Shown: positions 43,501 to 56,129 of the stretch, one piece after another
How the letters are laid out: the number at the start of each line of letters is the position of its first letter
Position numbering within the stretch: position 1 is the stretch's first letter
NCBI RefSeq assembly: GCF_937616625.2
Contig: NC_065573.1
Coordinates: 5,037,001 to 5,101,000 of the forward strand
DNA length: 64,000 nucleotides
Direction of reading: 5' to 3'
Source of the DNA: Mercurialis annua
Taxonomy: Eukaryota > Streptophyta > Magnoliopsida > Malpighiales > Euphorbiaceae
The notes under the pieces: generated by a model
Database searches by the model: none
What the model saw: only the letters and a program-made list of their open reading frames with translations
What the model was told of the DNA's origin: nothing
Made by a program: the position numbers and the translations under genes

Positions 43501-45303
43501 AATACTTGAATGGTTAATTCTTTCTAAGGTCATCAAGTATGTGACTTGATAGTAGAACCCTTAGGTTTAATAAAAGAATTATATACCATCTATCCCTAGT
43601 CTTAGTAGAACACTGAGACTAGTATGATGTTGACTGATGATTATGTTTTACTAATCATGTATATGAGATATTAAGTCAAATCATAGGTGCTATTTGAGAA
43701 ATAAGGCACTGGATGACCCACTGTGAGAATACTACATAGATCACTGTCATAAGTAATTCTCATTACAGTTCTATTAGTATAATCCTTTGACCTTGAAATC
43801 ATCATGGATTTCTACATAGCTATTTCATATTTTGATACAGTCTTACATTATCTTTAACAGGATAATGGAATAGATTGTCATTGGATATGAAAGTAACTAT
43901 GTGAGAAATGTGAGTGACTGAGAAGGAATTTGTCCCTCATTTATTTGAGTAAGATATATATGGGCCCCTTGAAGAAGATTGACTGAAGGACATGCATGGC
44001 CATGCTAAAAGAATTGATAAAGAGTTATCATTTTCAGTCTACTTAGAGTCAAGAAACTAATGATTGAATATTATAAGGATGACATGACTATGCCTTATAT
44101 TCAATCTGGATATCGAGAGACAAAGGGATTAAAATATTATTGTAAATGGTTAAATCGGATTATCGATATTCGTATAACTTGTGTAGTCATAATGTCTTGC
44201 TAGAGGCCACTTATGACTTGTGGGCTGAAATAGGGATTTCGAGCCTACTGCCAACGTTATATGAACCTACAGGGTCGCATACTAAGAACAGGCCCAAAAC
44301 AGTTATGGGTTGTACAAGCCCAATGTGATTAAGTGATGAATTATATATATAGAGACAAAGATTGTTAGTGATATGCACTAGGTCAATCATGTTTGACCAT
44401 GTTTTGACTTTATCATTTTGTTATTTATTGATTGGCAGTTTTTATCATTTTATATTAATGATTAAAATACTTGAATGGTTAATTCTTTCTAAGGTCATCA
44501 AGTATGTGACTTGATAGTAGAACCCTTAGGTTTAATAAAAGAATTATATACCATCTATCCCTAGTCTTAATATAACATTGAGACTAGTATGATGTTGACT
44601 GATGATTATGTTTTACTAATCATGTATATGAGATATTAAGTCAAATCATAGGTGCTATTTGAGAAATAAGGCACTGGATGACCCACTGTGAGAATAGTAC
44701 ATAGATCACTGTCATAAGTAATTCTCATTACAGTTCTATTAGTATAATCCTTTGACCTTGAAATCATCATGGATTTCTACATAGCTATTTCATATTTTGA
44801 TACAGTCTTACATTATCTTTAACAGAATAATGGAATAGATTGTCATTGGATATGAAAGTAACTATTCGAGAAATGTGAGTGACTGAGAAGGAATTTGTCC
44901 CTCATTTATTTGAGTAAGATATCTATGGGCCCCTTAAAGAAGATAGATTGAAGGAAATGCATGGCCATGCTAAAAGAATTGATAAAGAGTTATCATTTTC
45001 AGTCTACTTAGAGTCAAGAAACTAATGATTGAATATTATAAGGATGACATGACTATGCCTTATATTCAATCTGGATATCGAGAGACAATGGGATTAAAAT
45101 ATTATTGTAAATGGTTAAATCGGATTATCGATATTCGTATAACTTGGGTAGTCATAATGTCTTGCTAGAGGCCACTTATGACTTGTGGGCTGAAATAGGG
45201 ATTTTGTGCCTACTGCCAACGTTATATGAACCAACAGGGTCGCACACTAAGAACAGGCCCAAAATAGTTATGGGTTGTACAAGCCCAATGTGATTAAGTG
45301 ATG

Positions 45304-45306
<3 letters not shown>

Positions 45307-45400
<94 letters not shown>
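45307..45400. repeat. (TA)n followed by (GA)n microsatellite
   Basis: A long ta run then a ga run at the end of the fifth LTR unit, where other units have only a short tatatatagagac. It accounts for the longer 1045-bp spacing. Confidence 0.95.
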
Positions 45401-45402
<2 letters not shown>

Positions 45403-46346
45403 AAGATTGTTAGTGATATGCACTAGGTCAATCATGTTTGACCATGTTTTGACTTTATCATTTTGTTATTTATTGATTGGCAGTTTTTATCATTTTATAT
45501 TAATGATTAAAATACTTGAATGGTTAATTCTTTCTAAGGTCATCAAGTATGTGACTTGATAGTAGAACCCTTAGGTTTAATAAAAGAATTATATACCATC
45601 TATCCCTAGTCTTAATAGAACATTGAGACTAGTATGATGTTGACTGATGATTATGTTTTACTAATCATGTATATGAGATATTAAGTCAAATCATAGGTGC
45701 TATTTGAGAAATAAGGCACTGGATGACCCACTGTGAGAATACTACATAGATCACTGTCATAAGTAATTCTCATTAGAGTTCTATTAGTATAATCCTTTGA
45801 CCTTGAAATCATCACGGATTTCTACATAGCTATTTCATAGTTTGATACAGTCTTACATTATCTTTAACAGGATAATGGAATAGATTGTCATTGGATATGA
45901 AAGTAACTATGTGAGAAATGTGAGTGACTGAGAAGAAATTTGTCCCTCATTTATTTGAGTAAGATATCTATGGGCCCCTTGAAGAAGATAGACTGAAGGA
46001 AATGCATGGCCATGCTAAAAGAATTGATAAAGATTTATCATTTTCAGTCTACTTAGAGTCAAGAAACTAATGATTGAATATTATAAGGATGACATGACTA
46101 TTCCATATATTCAATCTGGATATCGAGAGACAATGGGATTAAAATATTATTGTAAATGGTTAAATCGGATTATCTATATTCGTATAACTTGGGTAGTCAT
46201 AATGTCTTGCTAGAGGCCACTTATGACTTGTGGGCTGAAATAGGGATTTCGAGCCTACTGCCAACGTTATATGAACCTACAGGGTCGCACACTAAGAACA
46301 AGACCAAAACAGTTATGGGTTGTACAAGCCCAATGTGATTAAGTGA

Positions 46347-46350
<4 letters not shown>

Positions 46351-46406
<56 letters not shown>
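46351..46406. repeat. (TA)n microsatellite at the end of the last LTR unit
   Basis: A ta run of about 56 bp between the last unit of the middle LTR and the LTR tail (attaataaatatatat). Confidence 0.95.
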
Positions 46407-46413
<7 letters not shown>

Positions 46414-46602
46414 TATATATATTAATTCGAAATTTAAGGATAAGTGTTTTCCTTAATTTATTATTTTTGGAAGATAATAAATATAGTAATTAATATATAT
46501 ATGGATGATTATCAAAAAGGAGTTTTTGATAAACATAAACTTGTAGAATTGCAATGAGATTGCAATTCGAATTTGTCTCAAACCCTAGTGTTGTTGTATC
46601 AC

Positions 46603-46610
46603 TATAAATA
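46603..46610 (+). promoter_or_regulatory. TATA box, copia middle LTR
   Basis: TATAAATA, same context as 34947. With the tandem units it lies about 6.1 kb from the LTR start. Confidence 0.65.
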
Positions 46611-46948
46611 CACATTAAGCAATTGGTTTGAGAATCACGAAATTCATTATTCACTAAATCACTAAAAATTTGAAATTGCTTGTGAAGCAATAGTGCTAGC
46701 ACACAAGCACTAGTTTTGGCTAAGGTCTGTTCGTGTGGATAGTCATAGAGGACGCGTTCTTTTGGAGGCGTTTCTGATCCGAGGCCAGGTATCACCAAAG
46801 TGAACCACCTCCTTCCTTCCTACATTGCTGTTGAATTCGACATACAAGTAAGTACTTATTCTGTTAATTCGAATTACATGGATCTTGGTTTGGGTTTTAG
46901 ATAAATTTTTGAAATTCCGCTGCGTTATGAACCTAGAAAATCCAACAG

Positions 46949-46959
46949 TGGTATCAGAG
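46949..46959 (+). other. Primer binding site, copia body B
   Basis: tggtatcagag, the initiator-methionine tRNA type site usual in plant copia elements, two bases after the LTR. Body C has tggtatcagagc at 56131. Body A has lost it. Confidence 0.9.
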
Positions 46960-47273
46960 TTGCTTGTAATTTGATTAATTAGATTTTGAGTATATATGTG
47001 ATATATGTTTATTGTATGTTCTGTTTTGAAAAGGGGTTGTTTTTCGAAACTGTTTTGAAGGAATTATAATTCGTTGTAAGTATACATAAAACGTTTATGT
47101 GATTGATTGTATGAAAAACAGTATGAAGAATTAATTTGATTAATCGTTTAATGTGATTAAAACTTTGAATATACTATTCTAAATTAATATTACGCTTTAA
47201 TTTGATTAAAGGTTTCGTAGTATTAATTTTCATACGAATTGATAAGAAAAGGAGAAACAGATTAATAAAACTG

Positions 47274-47509
47274 TTTTTGAATAGGATTAGTAAACTGTTT
47301 ATGAAACTGTTTTAATTCTATTAGGAAACCTGTTTTTGAATAGGATTAGTAAACTGTTTGTGAAACTGGTTTTAATTCTATTAGTAATTCTGTTTTGAAT
47401 AGGATTTGGAAACTGTTTGTGAAACTGGTTTTAATTCTATTAGTAATTCTGTTTTGAATAGGATTAGTAAATTGTTTGTGAAACTGTTTTTAATTCTATT
47501 AGTAAAACT
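47274..47509 (+). repeat. 59-bp tandem repeat in copia leader, body B
   Basis: About four units, collinear with 35251-35428 plus one more at the left. Confidence 0.75.
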
Positions 47510-47763
47510 GTATTTGATTATGTTGTGAACATAATTTATAAAACTGCTATGCTTAATTTCGCTATGAGCTGAATTAAAGAAACTGTTGTTATTCAAGTGT
47601 TAAATAAATTGTTTCTGATCAGTTTTTAAGATGCAGTAATTAGGGATTTGGGGTTATTTTAATCTATTTCGAACATATTAAAATAGACCGTAATCAATTA
47701 ATATTATTGATTTCTGATAGAGAAATTTTAATTCTATTAAGTGTAACATGTGAGAAAAATTTC

Positions 47764-47879
47764 TAGACCACTGCCTGGGGCTCTGCCCCCGGACCCTGCC
47801 AGGGGCGCTGCCCCTTGGACCCCGCTCGGGGCGCTGCCCCCAGACCCCGCCAAGGGGCCGCGCCCCTTGGACCCCGCTG
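47764..47879 (+). repeat. GC-rich short-repeat island, body B
   Basis: Nearly identical to 35682-35796, again flanked by AT-rich sequence on both sides. Confidence 0.8.
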
Positions 47880-48602
47880 ATACACCCCATTAAGGACCGT
47901 TATCCTTTTAAGCCGGCGTGTTTTTGTCATGTATTTTATTTTAATATTTTAATGATAAATTTTAAATATGATTTAAATTATCATGAATAACATATTTATG
48001 TGATTGTTGTTAAATATGATTTAAAATAGTGAAATAATATGTTTTTAATGTTTATCTTATTGGTTATATGCTTTGCATGATTATTTTATATGTGATAAGA
48101 TAGGATAACTAAATAGGATAAATAACAAACCCTTATTTAATATTAAGTCTTCAATATACCTCCCATTGTAATAAAACTTATCAAGACTTAGATTGTTATG
48201 TATAGGCTATTGCAAAGCATGATGTATAAAGTCATCTAAGTAAGATAAGTTGGATAAAAGTGATATCCATATGTTTGATTTGGTTAGACTTAACTAGGTA
48301 ATCAAAATAGTTTTGAACCTAGGGTATAAGATAGAATATCAAGATTACATGTGATGTTAATATTCTATGTTCAAGAATTGCATGAGATGTAATTGGTAAA
48401 GTGTTACCTACCTAAATAAACCACACTTAAAGTGATAAGCCAAAGCTTACTTGAAGTAGGGTGAAATATGGATCTTGTCCCACTATTATTTTTCAATTGT
48501 TGAAATTATCATTAAGGGTTTTTATATGAATTATGGATATATGTTGTGGGAATTTTATTGTGCCTTTTATTAAATGCTACTTGTATATTTATTGTTGTAG
48601 AG

Positions 48603-49963
48603 ATGGCTACAAACACTACACATACTTTATCAGTGCGATCAATCCTTGAGAAGGATAAGTTCAATGGCACTAACTTTCTGGACTGGTACAGAAATCTAAG
48701 AATTGTTCTTAGGCAAGAAAAAAAAAGGAATATATCCTTGATCAACCGCTCCCTGAGGAACCAGCTCCTGCTGCTACTAGAGCTCAAAGGGATGCTTATA
48801 CGAAGCATCTCAATGACTCTACTGATGTCACTTGCATTATGCTTGGATGCATGGAGAATGAACTCCAAAAGCAAATGATGGAATTGGATGCGAACTCCAT
48901 GATTACTGATCTCATGGAAATGTTCCAAGAGAGAGCAAGAATTGAAAGGTTCAATACCATCAAAGATTTGCTTTCTTGCAAGTTGACTACTAGCGGCTCA
49001 GTTAGCCCTCATGTTTTGAAGATGAAGGGTCATCTTGAACATTTGGACAGGCTCGGTCTCCCAATTGCCCAAGAGTTGGCTACAGACATTGTTCTCCAAT
49101 CTTTGCCTGAGGCTTATGATGGTTTCATCATGAACTTCAATATGCATAATATGGAGAAGACCACCACAGAGTTGCATGGGATGCTTCAAACTGCTGAAAA
49201 GAACATCAAGAATGAGATTAAGGATGTTCTTATGGTCAACAAGGGAAAGGGTATGAAAAGGTCTGGTAAGGGCAAGGGAAAGGCTTTCAAGAAGTCTAAA
49301 CCCAAGTCCAAGCCCAAGACCAAGGATGAACCCAAAGCAAAATTGCCAAAGGAAGGAACTTGCTTTTTCTGCAAGGAACCTGGACATTGGAAAAGGAATT
49401 GCAAGAAATATCTGGATGATCTGAAGAAGAACAAGGGTAGTGAGACTACCACTTCAGGTATTCATGTTATAGAAATTAATCTTTCTACTTCTGATTCATG
49501 GGTATTAGATACTGGATCTGGATCTCACATTTGTACTAATGTGCAGGGTCTCAAAAGGAGTAGAAGTTTGACAAAAGGCGAAGTGGGCCTACGAGTTGGC
49601 AATGGAGCAAGAGTTGATGCTTTAGCTGTAGGGACTTATGAGTTATCTTTGCCTAGTGGACTTATTTTATCTTTGAACAATTGTTATTATGTACCTACCA
49701 TGTGTAGGAATATTATTTCTGTTTCTTGTTTGGACAAGGATGGTTTTGAATTTATTATTAGGAATAATAAATGGAGTATTTCGCATAATAACATTCTTTA
49801 TGGATATGCTCCATGCAGTAGTGGTCTTTATATTTTAAATGTTGAAGACACTAATGAAAAATCAATCTATAACATCAATGCTAAGAAGTTTAAGTCAAAT
49901 GATTTAAACTCTACTTATCTCTGGCATTGTCGTTTAGGCCATATAAATGAGAAACGCATGTAA
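48603..49963 (+). pseudogene. Copia body B: gag, zinc knuckle and protease
   Basis: ATG at 48603 as in body A. At about 48718 a run of nine A replaces aaagaaa, adding two bases and shifting the frame (LRQEKKRN and on). The correct frame is open again from about 48839 and carries the gag core, zinc knuckle CFFCKEPGHWKRNC, protease DTGSGSH and the pre-integrase start YLWHCRLGHINEKRM. It ends at a TAA (49961-49963) where body A has a Ser codon. Confidence 0.85.
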
Positions 49964-51433
49964 AAACTTCAAAGAGATGGACTTTTGAATTCATTTGATT
50001 ATGAATCATTTGAAACATGTGAATCTTGTCTAATGGGCAAAATGACAAAAACACCTTTTATTGGACAAGGTGAAAGAGCTAAAAACTTATTGGGCCTTAT
50101 ACATACAGATGTATGTGGTCCATTAAGTACAAATGCTAGAGGTGGATTTCAGTACTTCATTACTTTTACTGATGATCTCAGTAGATATGATTATGTTTAT
50201 CTGATGAAACATAAATCTGAATCTTTTGAAAAGTTTAAAATATTTAAGAATGAAGTACAAAATCAACTTGGTAAAAATATTAAAACACTAAGATCTGATC
50301 AAGGTGGTGAATATTTAAGCCAAGAATTTGTAGATCATCTAAGAGATTGTGGGATCGTTTCTCAATTGACTCCACCTGGAACACCACAATGGAATGGTGT
50401 GTCTGAACGGAGAAATCAAACTCTATTGGATATGGTTCGATCAATGATGAGTCAAACTGATCTTCCAATCTCATTTTGGGGTTATGCTTTAAAAACCGCT
50501 GCATTCATTTTGAATAGAGTTCCATCAAAGGCAGTTGAAAAGACACCATATGAGATATGGACTGGAAAAACTCCTAGTTTATCTTTTCTTAAGATTTGGG
50601 GATGTCAAGCTTATGTGAAGCGACTAATTTCAGATAAATTAGCACCCAAATCTGACAAATGCCTTTTTGTAGGATATCCTAAAGAAACTAAAGGATATTA
50701 CTTCTACAATGCTTATGAGAACAAAGTGTTTGTTGCTAGAAATGGTGTCTTTTTGGAAAGAGAATTTATTTCCAAAGGAACCAGTGGGAGTACAATACAA
50801 CTTGAAGAAATTCAAGAACCACAAAATAGCATTGTACCAAGTATGGAACCTCAAAAGAATCAACAAGCAATTGCTGAACCAGTACAAGTACCACAAGGCC
50901 AAAGGAGGTCTGATAGGACACGTCATAATCCTATGAGATATGGATTTCTCATTACTGAGAACAATGATGTGATGATTGTGGATCAAGAAGAACCCACATC
51001 CTATCAAGAGGCCATAAATAGTCCTGACTCTGAAAAATGGCTCGAAGCCATGAGATCTGAAATGCAATCCATGTATGATAATCAAGTTTGGACCTTGATT
51101 GACCCAATAGATGGTGTAAAAACCATTGGGTGCAAATGGGTCTTCAAAATGAAGACTGACATGGATGGCAATGTGCATACCTATAAAGCAAGACTAGTTG
51201 CAAAAGGTTTCAGACAAATACATGGTATAGACTATGATGAAACCTTTTCACCAGTTTCTATGCTCAAATCCATTCGAATTCTCCTTTCCATAGCTGCATA
51301 TTATGACTATGAGATATGGCAAATGGATGTCAAAATTGCGTTTCTTAATGGAAACTTACTTGAGGATGTGTACATGACACAACCTGAGGGTTTTGCCAGT
51401 CCAGAGAATTCTGGAAAGGTTTGCAAGCTTTAA
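49964..51433 (+). pseudogene. Copia body B: integrase and N-terminal reverse transcriptase
   Basis: Same frame as gag after the TAA. Integrase core as in body A, with LRSDQGGEYLSQEF and RRNQTLLDMVRSMM. RT fingers and palm follow (WVFKMKTDMDGNVHTYK, QMDVKIAFLNG) up to VCKL and a TAA at 51431-51433 that replaces a Gln codon. Confidence 0.85.
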
Positions 51434-52003
51434 AAATCCATTTATGGATTAAAGCAAGCTTCTCGAAGTTGGAATCTTCGTTTTGATGAAGCAATCAAAG
51501 AGTTTGGATTCATCAAGAATGAAGATGAACCTTGTGTGTACAAGAAGGTTAGTGGGAGCGCGATTGTTTTCTTAGTGCTTTATGTTGATGACATACTACT
51601 CATTGGAAACGACATTCCCATACTGCAAAATGTTAAATCATGGTTAGGGAAGTGTTTTTCAATGAAAGACTTGGGCGATGCTGCTTATATATTAGGCATC
51701 AAGATCTATAGAGATAGATCTAGAAGACTCATTGGCCTAAGTCAAAGCACTTATGTTGATAAGGTATTAAACAGGTTTAGTATGCAAGACTCCAAGAGAG
51801 GATTCTTGCCAATGTCACATGGCATCAGTCTCAGCAAGACTCAGTGTCCTAAGACACAGGATGAGCGAGACCGCATGAGTAGGATTCCATATGCTTCTGC
51901 TATTGGATCTATCATGTATGCAATGTTGTGCACTCGACCTGATGTCTCGTATGCTTTGAGTACAACGAGCAGATACCAGTCAAATCCAGGTGAAAGTCAC
52001 TAG
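51434..52003 (+). pseudogene. Copia body B: reverse transcriptase, catalytic part
   Basis: Continues in frame (IYGLKQASRSWNLRFDEAI), with an intact YVDD box at 51581-51592, then TYVDKVLNRFSMQDSKRG and RPDVSYALSTTSRYQ. A TAG at 52001-52003 replaces the Trp codon of body A (ESHW). Confidence 0.85.
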
Positions 52004-52573
52004 GCAGCAGTTAAGAACATCCTTAAGTACTTGAGAAGAACCAAGGATGCATTCTTGCTATATGGTGGTCAGGAAGATGATCTGATTGTAAAGGGTTACA
52101 CAGACGCTAGCTTGCAAACTGACATTGATGATTATAAATCACAGTCAGGATATGTGTTTTGTTTGAATGGAGGTGCTTTCAGCTGGAAGAGCTCGAAACA
52201 GGACACCGTTGCTGATTCTACAACAGAAGCTGAGTATATAGCTGCTTCAGACGCAACTAAGGAGGCTGTTTGGATCAAAAAGTTCATAACTGGATTAGGA
52301 GTTGTTCCTAGTATATCCGATCCAGTGAACTTGTTATGTGATAACAATGGGGCCATAGCACAAGCAAAGGAGCCCAGATCACATCACCGATCCAAACACA
52401 TACTTAGACGTTATCATCTCATTCGAGAAATCATTGAGAGAGGAGACGTGAAGATATGCAGAGTTTCGACAAATGATAATGTTGCTGATCCGCTAACTAA
52501 GGCTCTTCCACAGCCTAAGCATAAGAGTCATATTAGGTCAATGGGAATTAGATTTAATGTAGATTGGGCCTAG
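52004..52573 (+). CDS. Copia body B: RNase H and end of pol
   Basis: Same frame after the TAG. GYTDASLQTDIDDYKSQSGY, TTEAEYIAASDATKEAV, LLCDNNGAIAQAKEP; ends FNVDWA, stop. Matches 39897-40487 with few changes. Confidence 0.85.
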   Translation, partial: AAVKNILKYLRRTKDAFLLYGGQEDDLIVKGYTDASLQTDIDDYKSQSGYVFCLNGGAFSWKSSKQDTVADSTTEAEYIAASDATKEAVWIKKFITGLGVVPSISDPVNLLCDNNGAIAQAKEPRSHHRSKHILRRYHLIREIIERGDVKICRVSTNDNVADPLTKALPQPKHKSHIRSMGIRFNVDWA

Positions 52574-55478
52574 TGCAAGTGGGAGATTGTTAGTGGTATG
52601 CACTAGGTCAATCATGTTTGACCATGTTTTGACTTTATCATTTTGTTATTTATTGATTGGCAGTTTTTATCATTTTATATTAATGATTAAAATACTTGAA
52701 TGGTTAATTCTTTCTAAGGTCATCAAGTATGTGACTTGATAGTAGAACCCTTAGGTTTAATAAAAGAATTATATACCATCTATCCCTAGTCTTAATAGAA
52801 CATTGAGACTAGTATGATGTTGACTGATGATTATGTTTTACTAATCATGTATATGAGATATTAAGTCAAATCATAGGTGCTATTTGAGAAATAAGGCACT
52901 GGATGACCCACTGTGAGAATACTACATAGATCACTGTCATAAGTAATTCTCATTACAGTTCTATTAGTATAATCCTTTGATCTTGAAATCATCATGGATT
53001 TCTACATAGCTATTTCATATTTTGATACAGTCTTACATTATCTTTAACAGGATAATGGAATAGATTGTCATTGGATATGAAAGTAACTATGTGAGAAATG
53101 TGAGTGACTGAGAAGGAATTTTTCCCTCATTTATTTGAGTAAGATATCTATGGGCCCCTTGAAGAAGATAGACCGAAGGAAATGCATGGCCATGCTAAAA
53201 GAATTGATAAAGAGTTATCATTTTCAGTCTACTTAGAGTCAAGAAACTAATGATTGCATATTATAAGGATGACATGACTATGCCTTATATTCAATCTGGA
53301 TATTGAGAGACAAAGGGATTAAAATATTATTGTAAATGGTTAAATCGGATTATCGATATTCGTATAACTTGGGTAGTCATAATGTCTTGCTAGAGGCCAC
53401 TTATGACTTGTGGGCTGAAATAGGGATTTCGAGCCTACTGCCAACGTTATATGAACCTACAGGGTCGCACACTAAGAACAGGCCCAAAACAGTTATGGGT
53501 TGTACAAGCCCAATGTGATTAAGTGATGAATTATATATATATATATAAAGACAAAGATTGTTAGTGATATGGACTAGGTCAATCATGTTTGACCATGTTT
53601 TGACTTTATCATTTTGTTATTTATTGATTGGCAGTTTTTATCATTTTATATTAATGATTAAAATACTTGAATGGTTAATTCTTTCTAAGGTCATCAAGTA
53701 TGTGACTTGATAGTAGAACCCTTAGGTTTCATAAAAGAATTATATACCATCTATCCCTAGTCTTAATAGAACATTGATACTAGTATGATATTGACTGATG
53801 ATTATGTTTTACTAATCATGTATATGAGATATTAAGTCAAATCATAGGTGCTATTTGAGAAATAAGGCACTGGATGACCCACTGTGAGAATACTACATAG
53901 ATCGCTGTCATAAGTAATTCTCATTACAGTTCTATTAGTATAATCCTTTGACCTTGAAATCATCATGGATTTCTACATAGCTATTTCACATTTTGATACA
54001 GTCTTACATTATCTTTAACAGGATAATGGAATAGATTGTCATTGGATATGAATGTAACTATGTGAGAAATGTGAGTGACAGAAAAGGAATTTGTCCCTTA
54101 TTTATTTGAGTAAGATATCTATGGGCCCCTTGAAAAAGATAGACTGAAGGAAATGCATGGCCATGCTAAAAGAATTGATAAAGAGTTATCATTTTCAGTC
54201 TACTTAGAGTCAAGAAACTAATGATTGCATATTATAAGGATGACATGACTATGCCTTATATTCAATCTGGATATCGAGAGACAAAGGGATTAAAATATTA
54301 TTGTAAATGGTTAAATTGGATTATCGATATTCGTATAACTTGGGTAGTCATAATGTCTTGCTAGAGGCCACTTATGACTTGTGGGCTGAAATAGGGATTT
54401 CGAGCCTACTGCCAACGTTATATGAACCTACAGGGTCGCACACTAAAAACATGCCCAAAACAGTTATGGGTTGTACAAGCCCAATGTGATTAAGTGATGA
54501 ATTATATATATATATATATATAAAGACAAAGATTGTTAGTGATATGGAGTAGGTCAATCATGTTTGACCATGTTTTGACTTTATCATTTTGTTATTTATT
54601 GATTGGCAGTTTTTATCATTTTATATTAATGATTAAAATACTTGAATGGTTAATTCTTTCTAAGGTCATCAAGTATGTGACTTGATAGTAGAACCCTTAG
54701 GTTTCATAAAAGAATTATATACCATCTATCCCTAGTCTTAATAGAACATTGAGACTGGTATGATGTTGACTGATGATTATGTTTTACTAATCATGTATAT
54801 GAGATATTAAGTCAAATCATAGGTGCTATTTGAGAAATAAGGCACTGGATGACCCACTGTGAGAATACTACATAGATCGCTGTCATAAGTAATTCTCATT
54901 ACAGTTCTATTAGTATAATCCTTTGACCTTGAAATCATCATGGATTTCTACATAGCTATTTCATATTTTGACACAGTCTTACATTATCTTTAACAGGATA
55001 ATGGAATAGATTGTCATTGGATATGAAAGTAACTATGTGAGAAATGTGAGTGACTGAGAAGGAATTTGTCCCTCATTTATTTGAGTAAGATATCTATGGG
55101 CCCCTTGAAGAAGATAGACTGAAGGAAATGCATGGCCATGCTAAAAGAATTGATAAAGAGTTATCATTTTCAGTCTACTTAGAGTCAAGAAACTAATGAT
55201 TGAATATTATAAGGATGACATGACTATGCCTTATATTCAATCTGGATATCGAGAGACAAAGGGATCAAAATATTATTGTAAATGGTTAAATCAAATTATC
55301 GATATTCGTATAACTTGGGTAGTCATAATGTCTTGCTAGAGGCCACTTATGACTTGTGGGCTGAAATAGGGATTTCGAGCCTACTGCCAACGTTATATGA
55401 ACCTATAGGGTCGCACACTAAGAACAGGCCCAAAACAGTTATGGGTTGTACAAGCCCAATGTGATTAAGTGATGAATT

Positions 55479-55506
55479 ATATATATATATATATATATAT
55501 AATTCG

Positions 55507-55573
<67 letters not shown>
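55479..55573. repeat. (TA)n microsatellite in the copia right LTR
   Basis: Two ta runs separated by aattcgta, at the border between the last tandem unit and the LTR tail. Confidence 0.95.
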
Positions 55574-55581
<8 letters not shown>

Positions 55582-55784
55582 TATATATATTAATTCGAAA
55601 TTTAAGAATAAGTGTTTTCGTTAATTTATTATTTTTGGAAGATAATAAATATAGTAATTCATATATATATATATATATATATATGGATGATTATCAAAAA
55701 GGAGTTTTTGATAAACATAAACTTGTAGAATTACAATGAGATTGCAATTCGAATTTCTCTCAAACCCTAGTGTTGTTGTATCAC

Positions 55785-55792
55785 TATAAATA
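55785..55792 (+). promoter_or_regulatory. TATA box, copia right LTR
   Basis: TATAAATA with the same flanks as in the other two LTRs. Confidence 0.65.
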
Positions 55793-56129
55793 CACATTAA
55801 GCAATTGGTTTGAGAATCACGAAATTCATTATTCACTAAATCACTAAAAATTCGAAATTGCTTGTGAAGCAATAGTGCTAGCACACAAGCACTAGTTTTG
55901 GCTAAGGTCTGTTCGTGTGGATACTCGTAGAGGATGCGTTCTTTTGGAGGCGTTTCTGATCCGAGGCCAGGTATCATCAAAGTGAACCACCTCCTTCTTT
56001 CCTACATTGCTGTTGAATCAGACATACAAGTAAGTACTTATTCTGTTAATTCGAATTACATGGATCTTGGTTTGGGTTTTAGATAAATTTTTGAAATTCT
56101 GCTGCGTTATGAACCTAGAAAACCCAACA

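Larger units (their letters stand above)
40502..46947 (+). repeat. Copia middle LTR, expanded by tandem units (6.4 kb)
   Basis: Starts tgttagtg and ends atccaaca before the primer site. It contains six starts of the same unit, at 40502, 41468, 42433, 43398, 44363 and 45408: spacing 966, 965, 965, 965 and 1045 bp. The last spacing is longer because of (TA)n and (GA)n tracts. The sixth unit runs into the LTR tail with TATA box and leader. Each internal junction reads caaagat|tgttag. Units differ by only a few bases. Confidence 0.95.
52588..56129 (+). repeat. Copia right LTR, expanded by tandem units (3.5 kb)
   Basis: Unit starts at 52588, 53559 and 54534: spacing 971 and 975 bp, the extra bases being ta repeats. 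The third unit runs through a long (TA)n tract into the LTR tail, TATA box (55785-55792) and the end acccaaca. The same unit as in the middle LTR. Confidence 0.95.

Noticed and set aside
45176..45403. Minus-strand frame of alternating Ile-Tyr and Ser-Leu
   Set aside because: It is a translation of the (TA)n and (GA)n microsatellite.
40502..46350. Possible hammerhead ribozyme or retrozyme in the tandem LTR units (gactgatga is present)
   Set aside because: ctgatga occurs once per unit, but I found no gaaa core with pairing stems at the right spacing. The elements encode full copia proteins, unlike retrozymes.
41249..55464. A 60-codon frame (MVKSDYRYSYNLGSHN...) repeated in every copia LTR unit
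   Set aside because: It recurs only because the unit is recently duplicated. It has no upstream promoter of its own, starts at slightly different ATG contexts and resembles nothing known.
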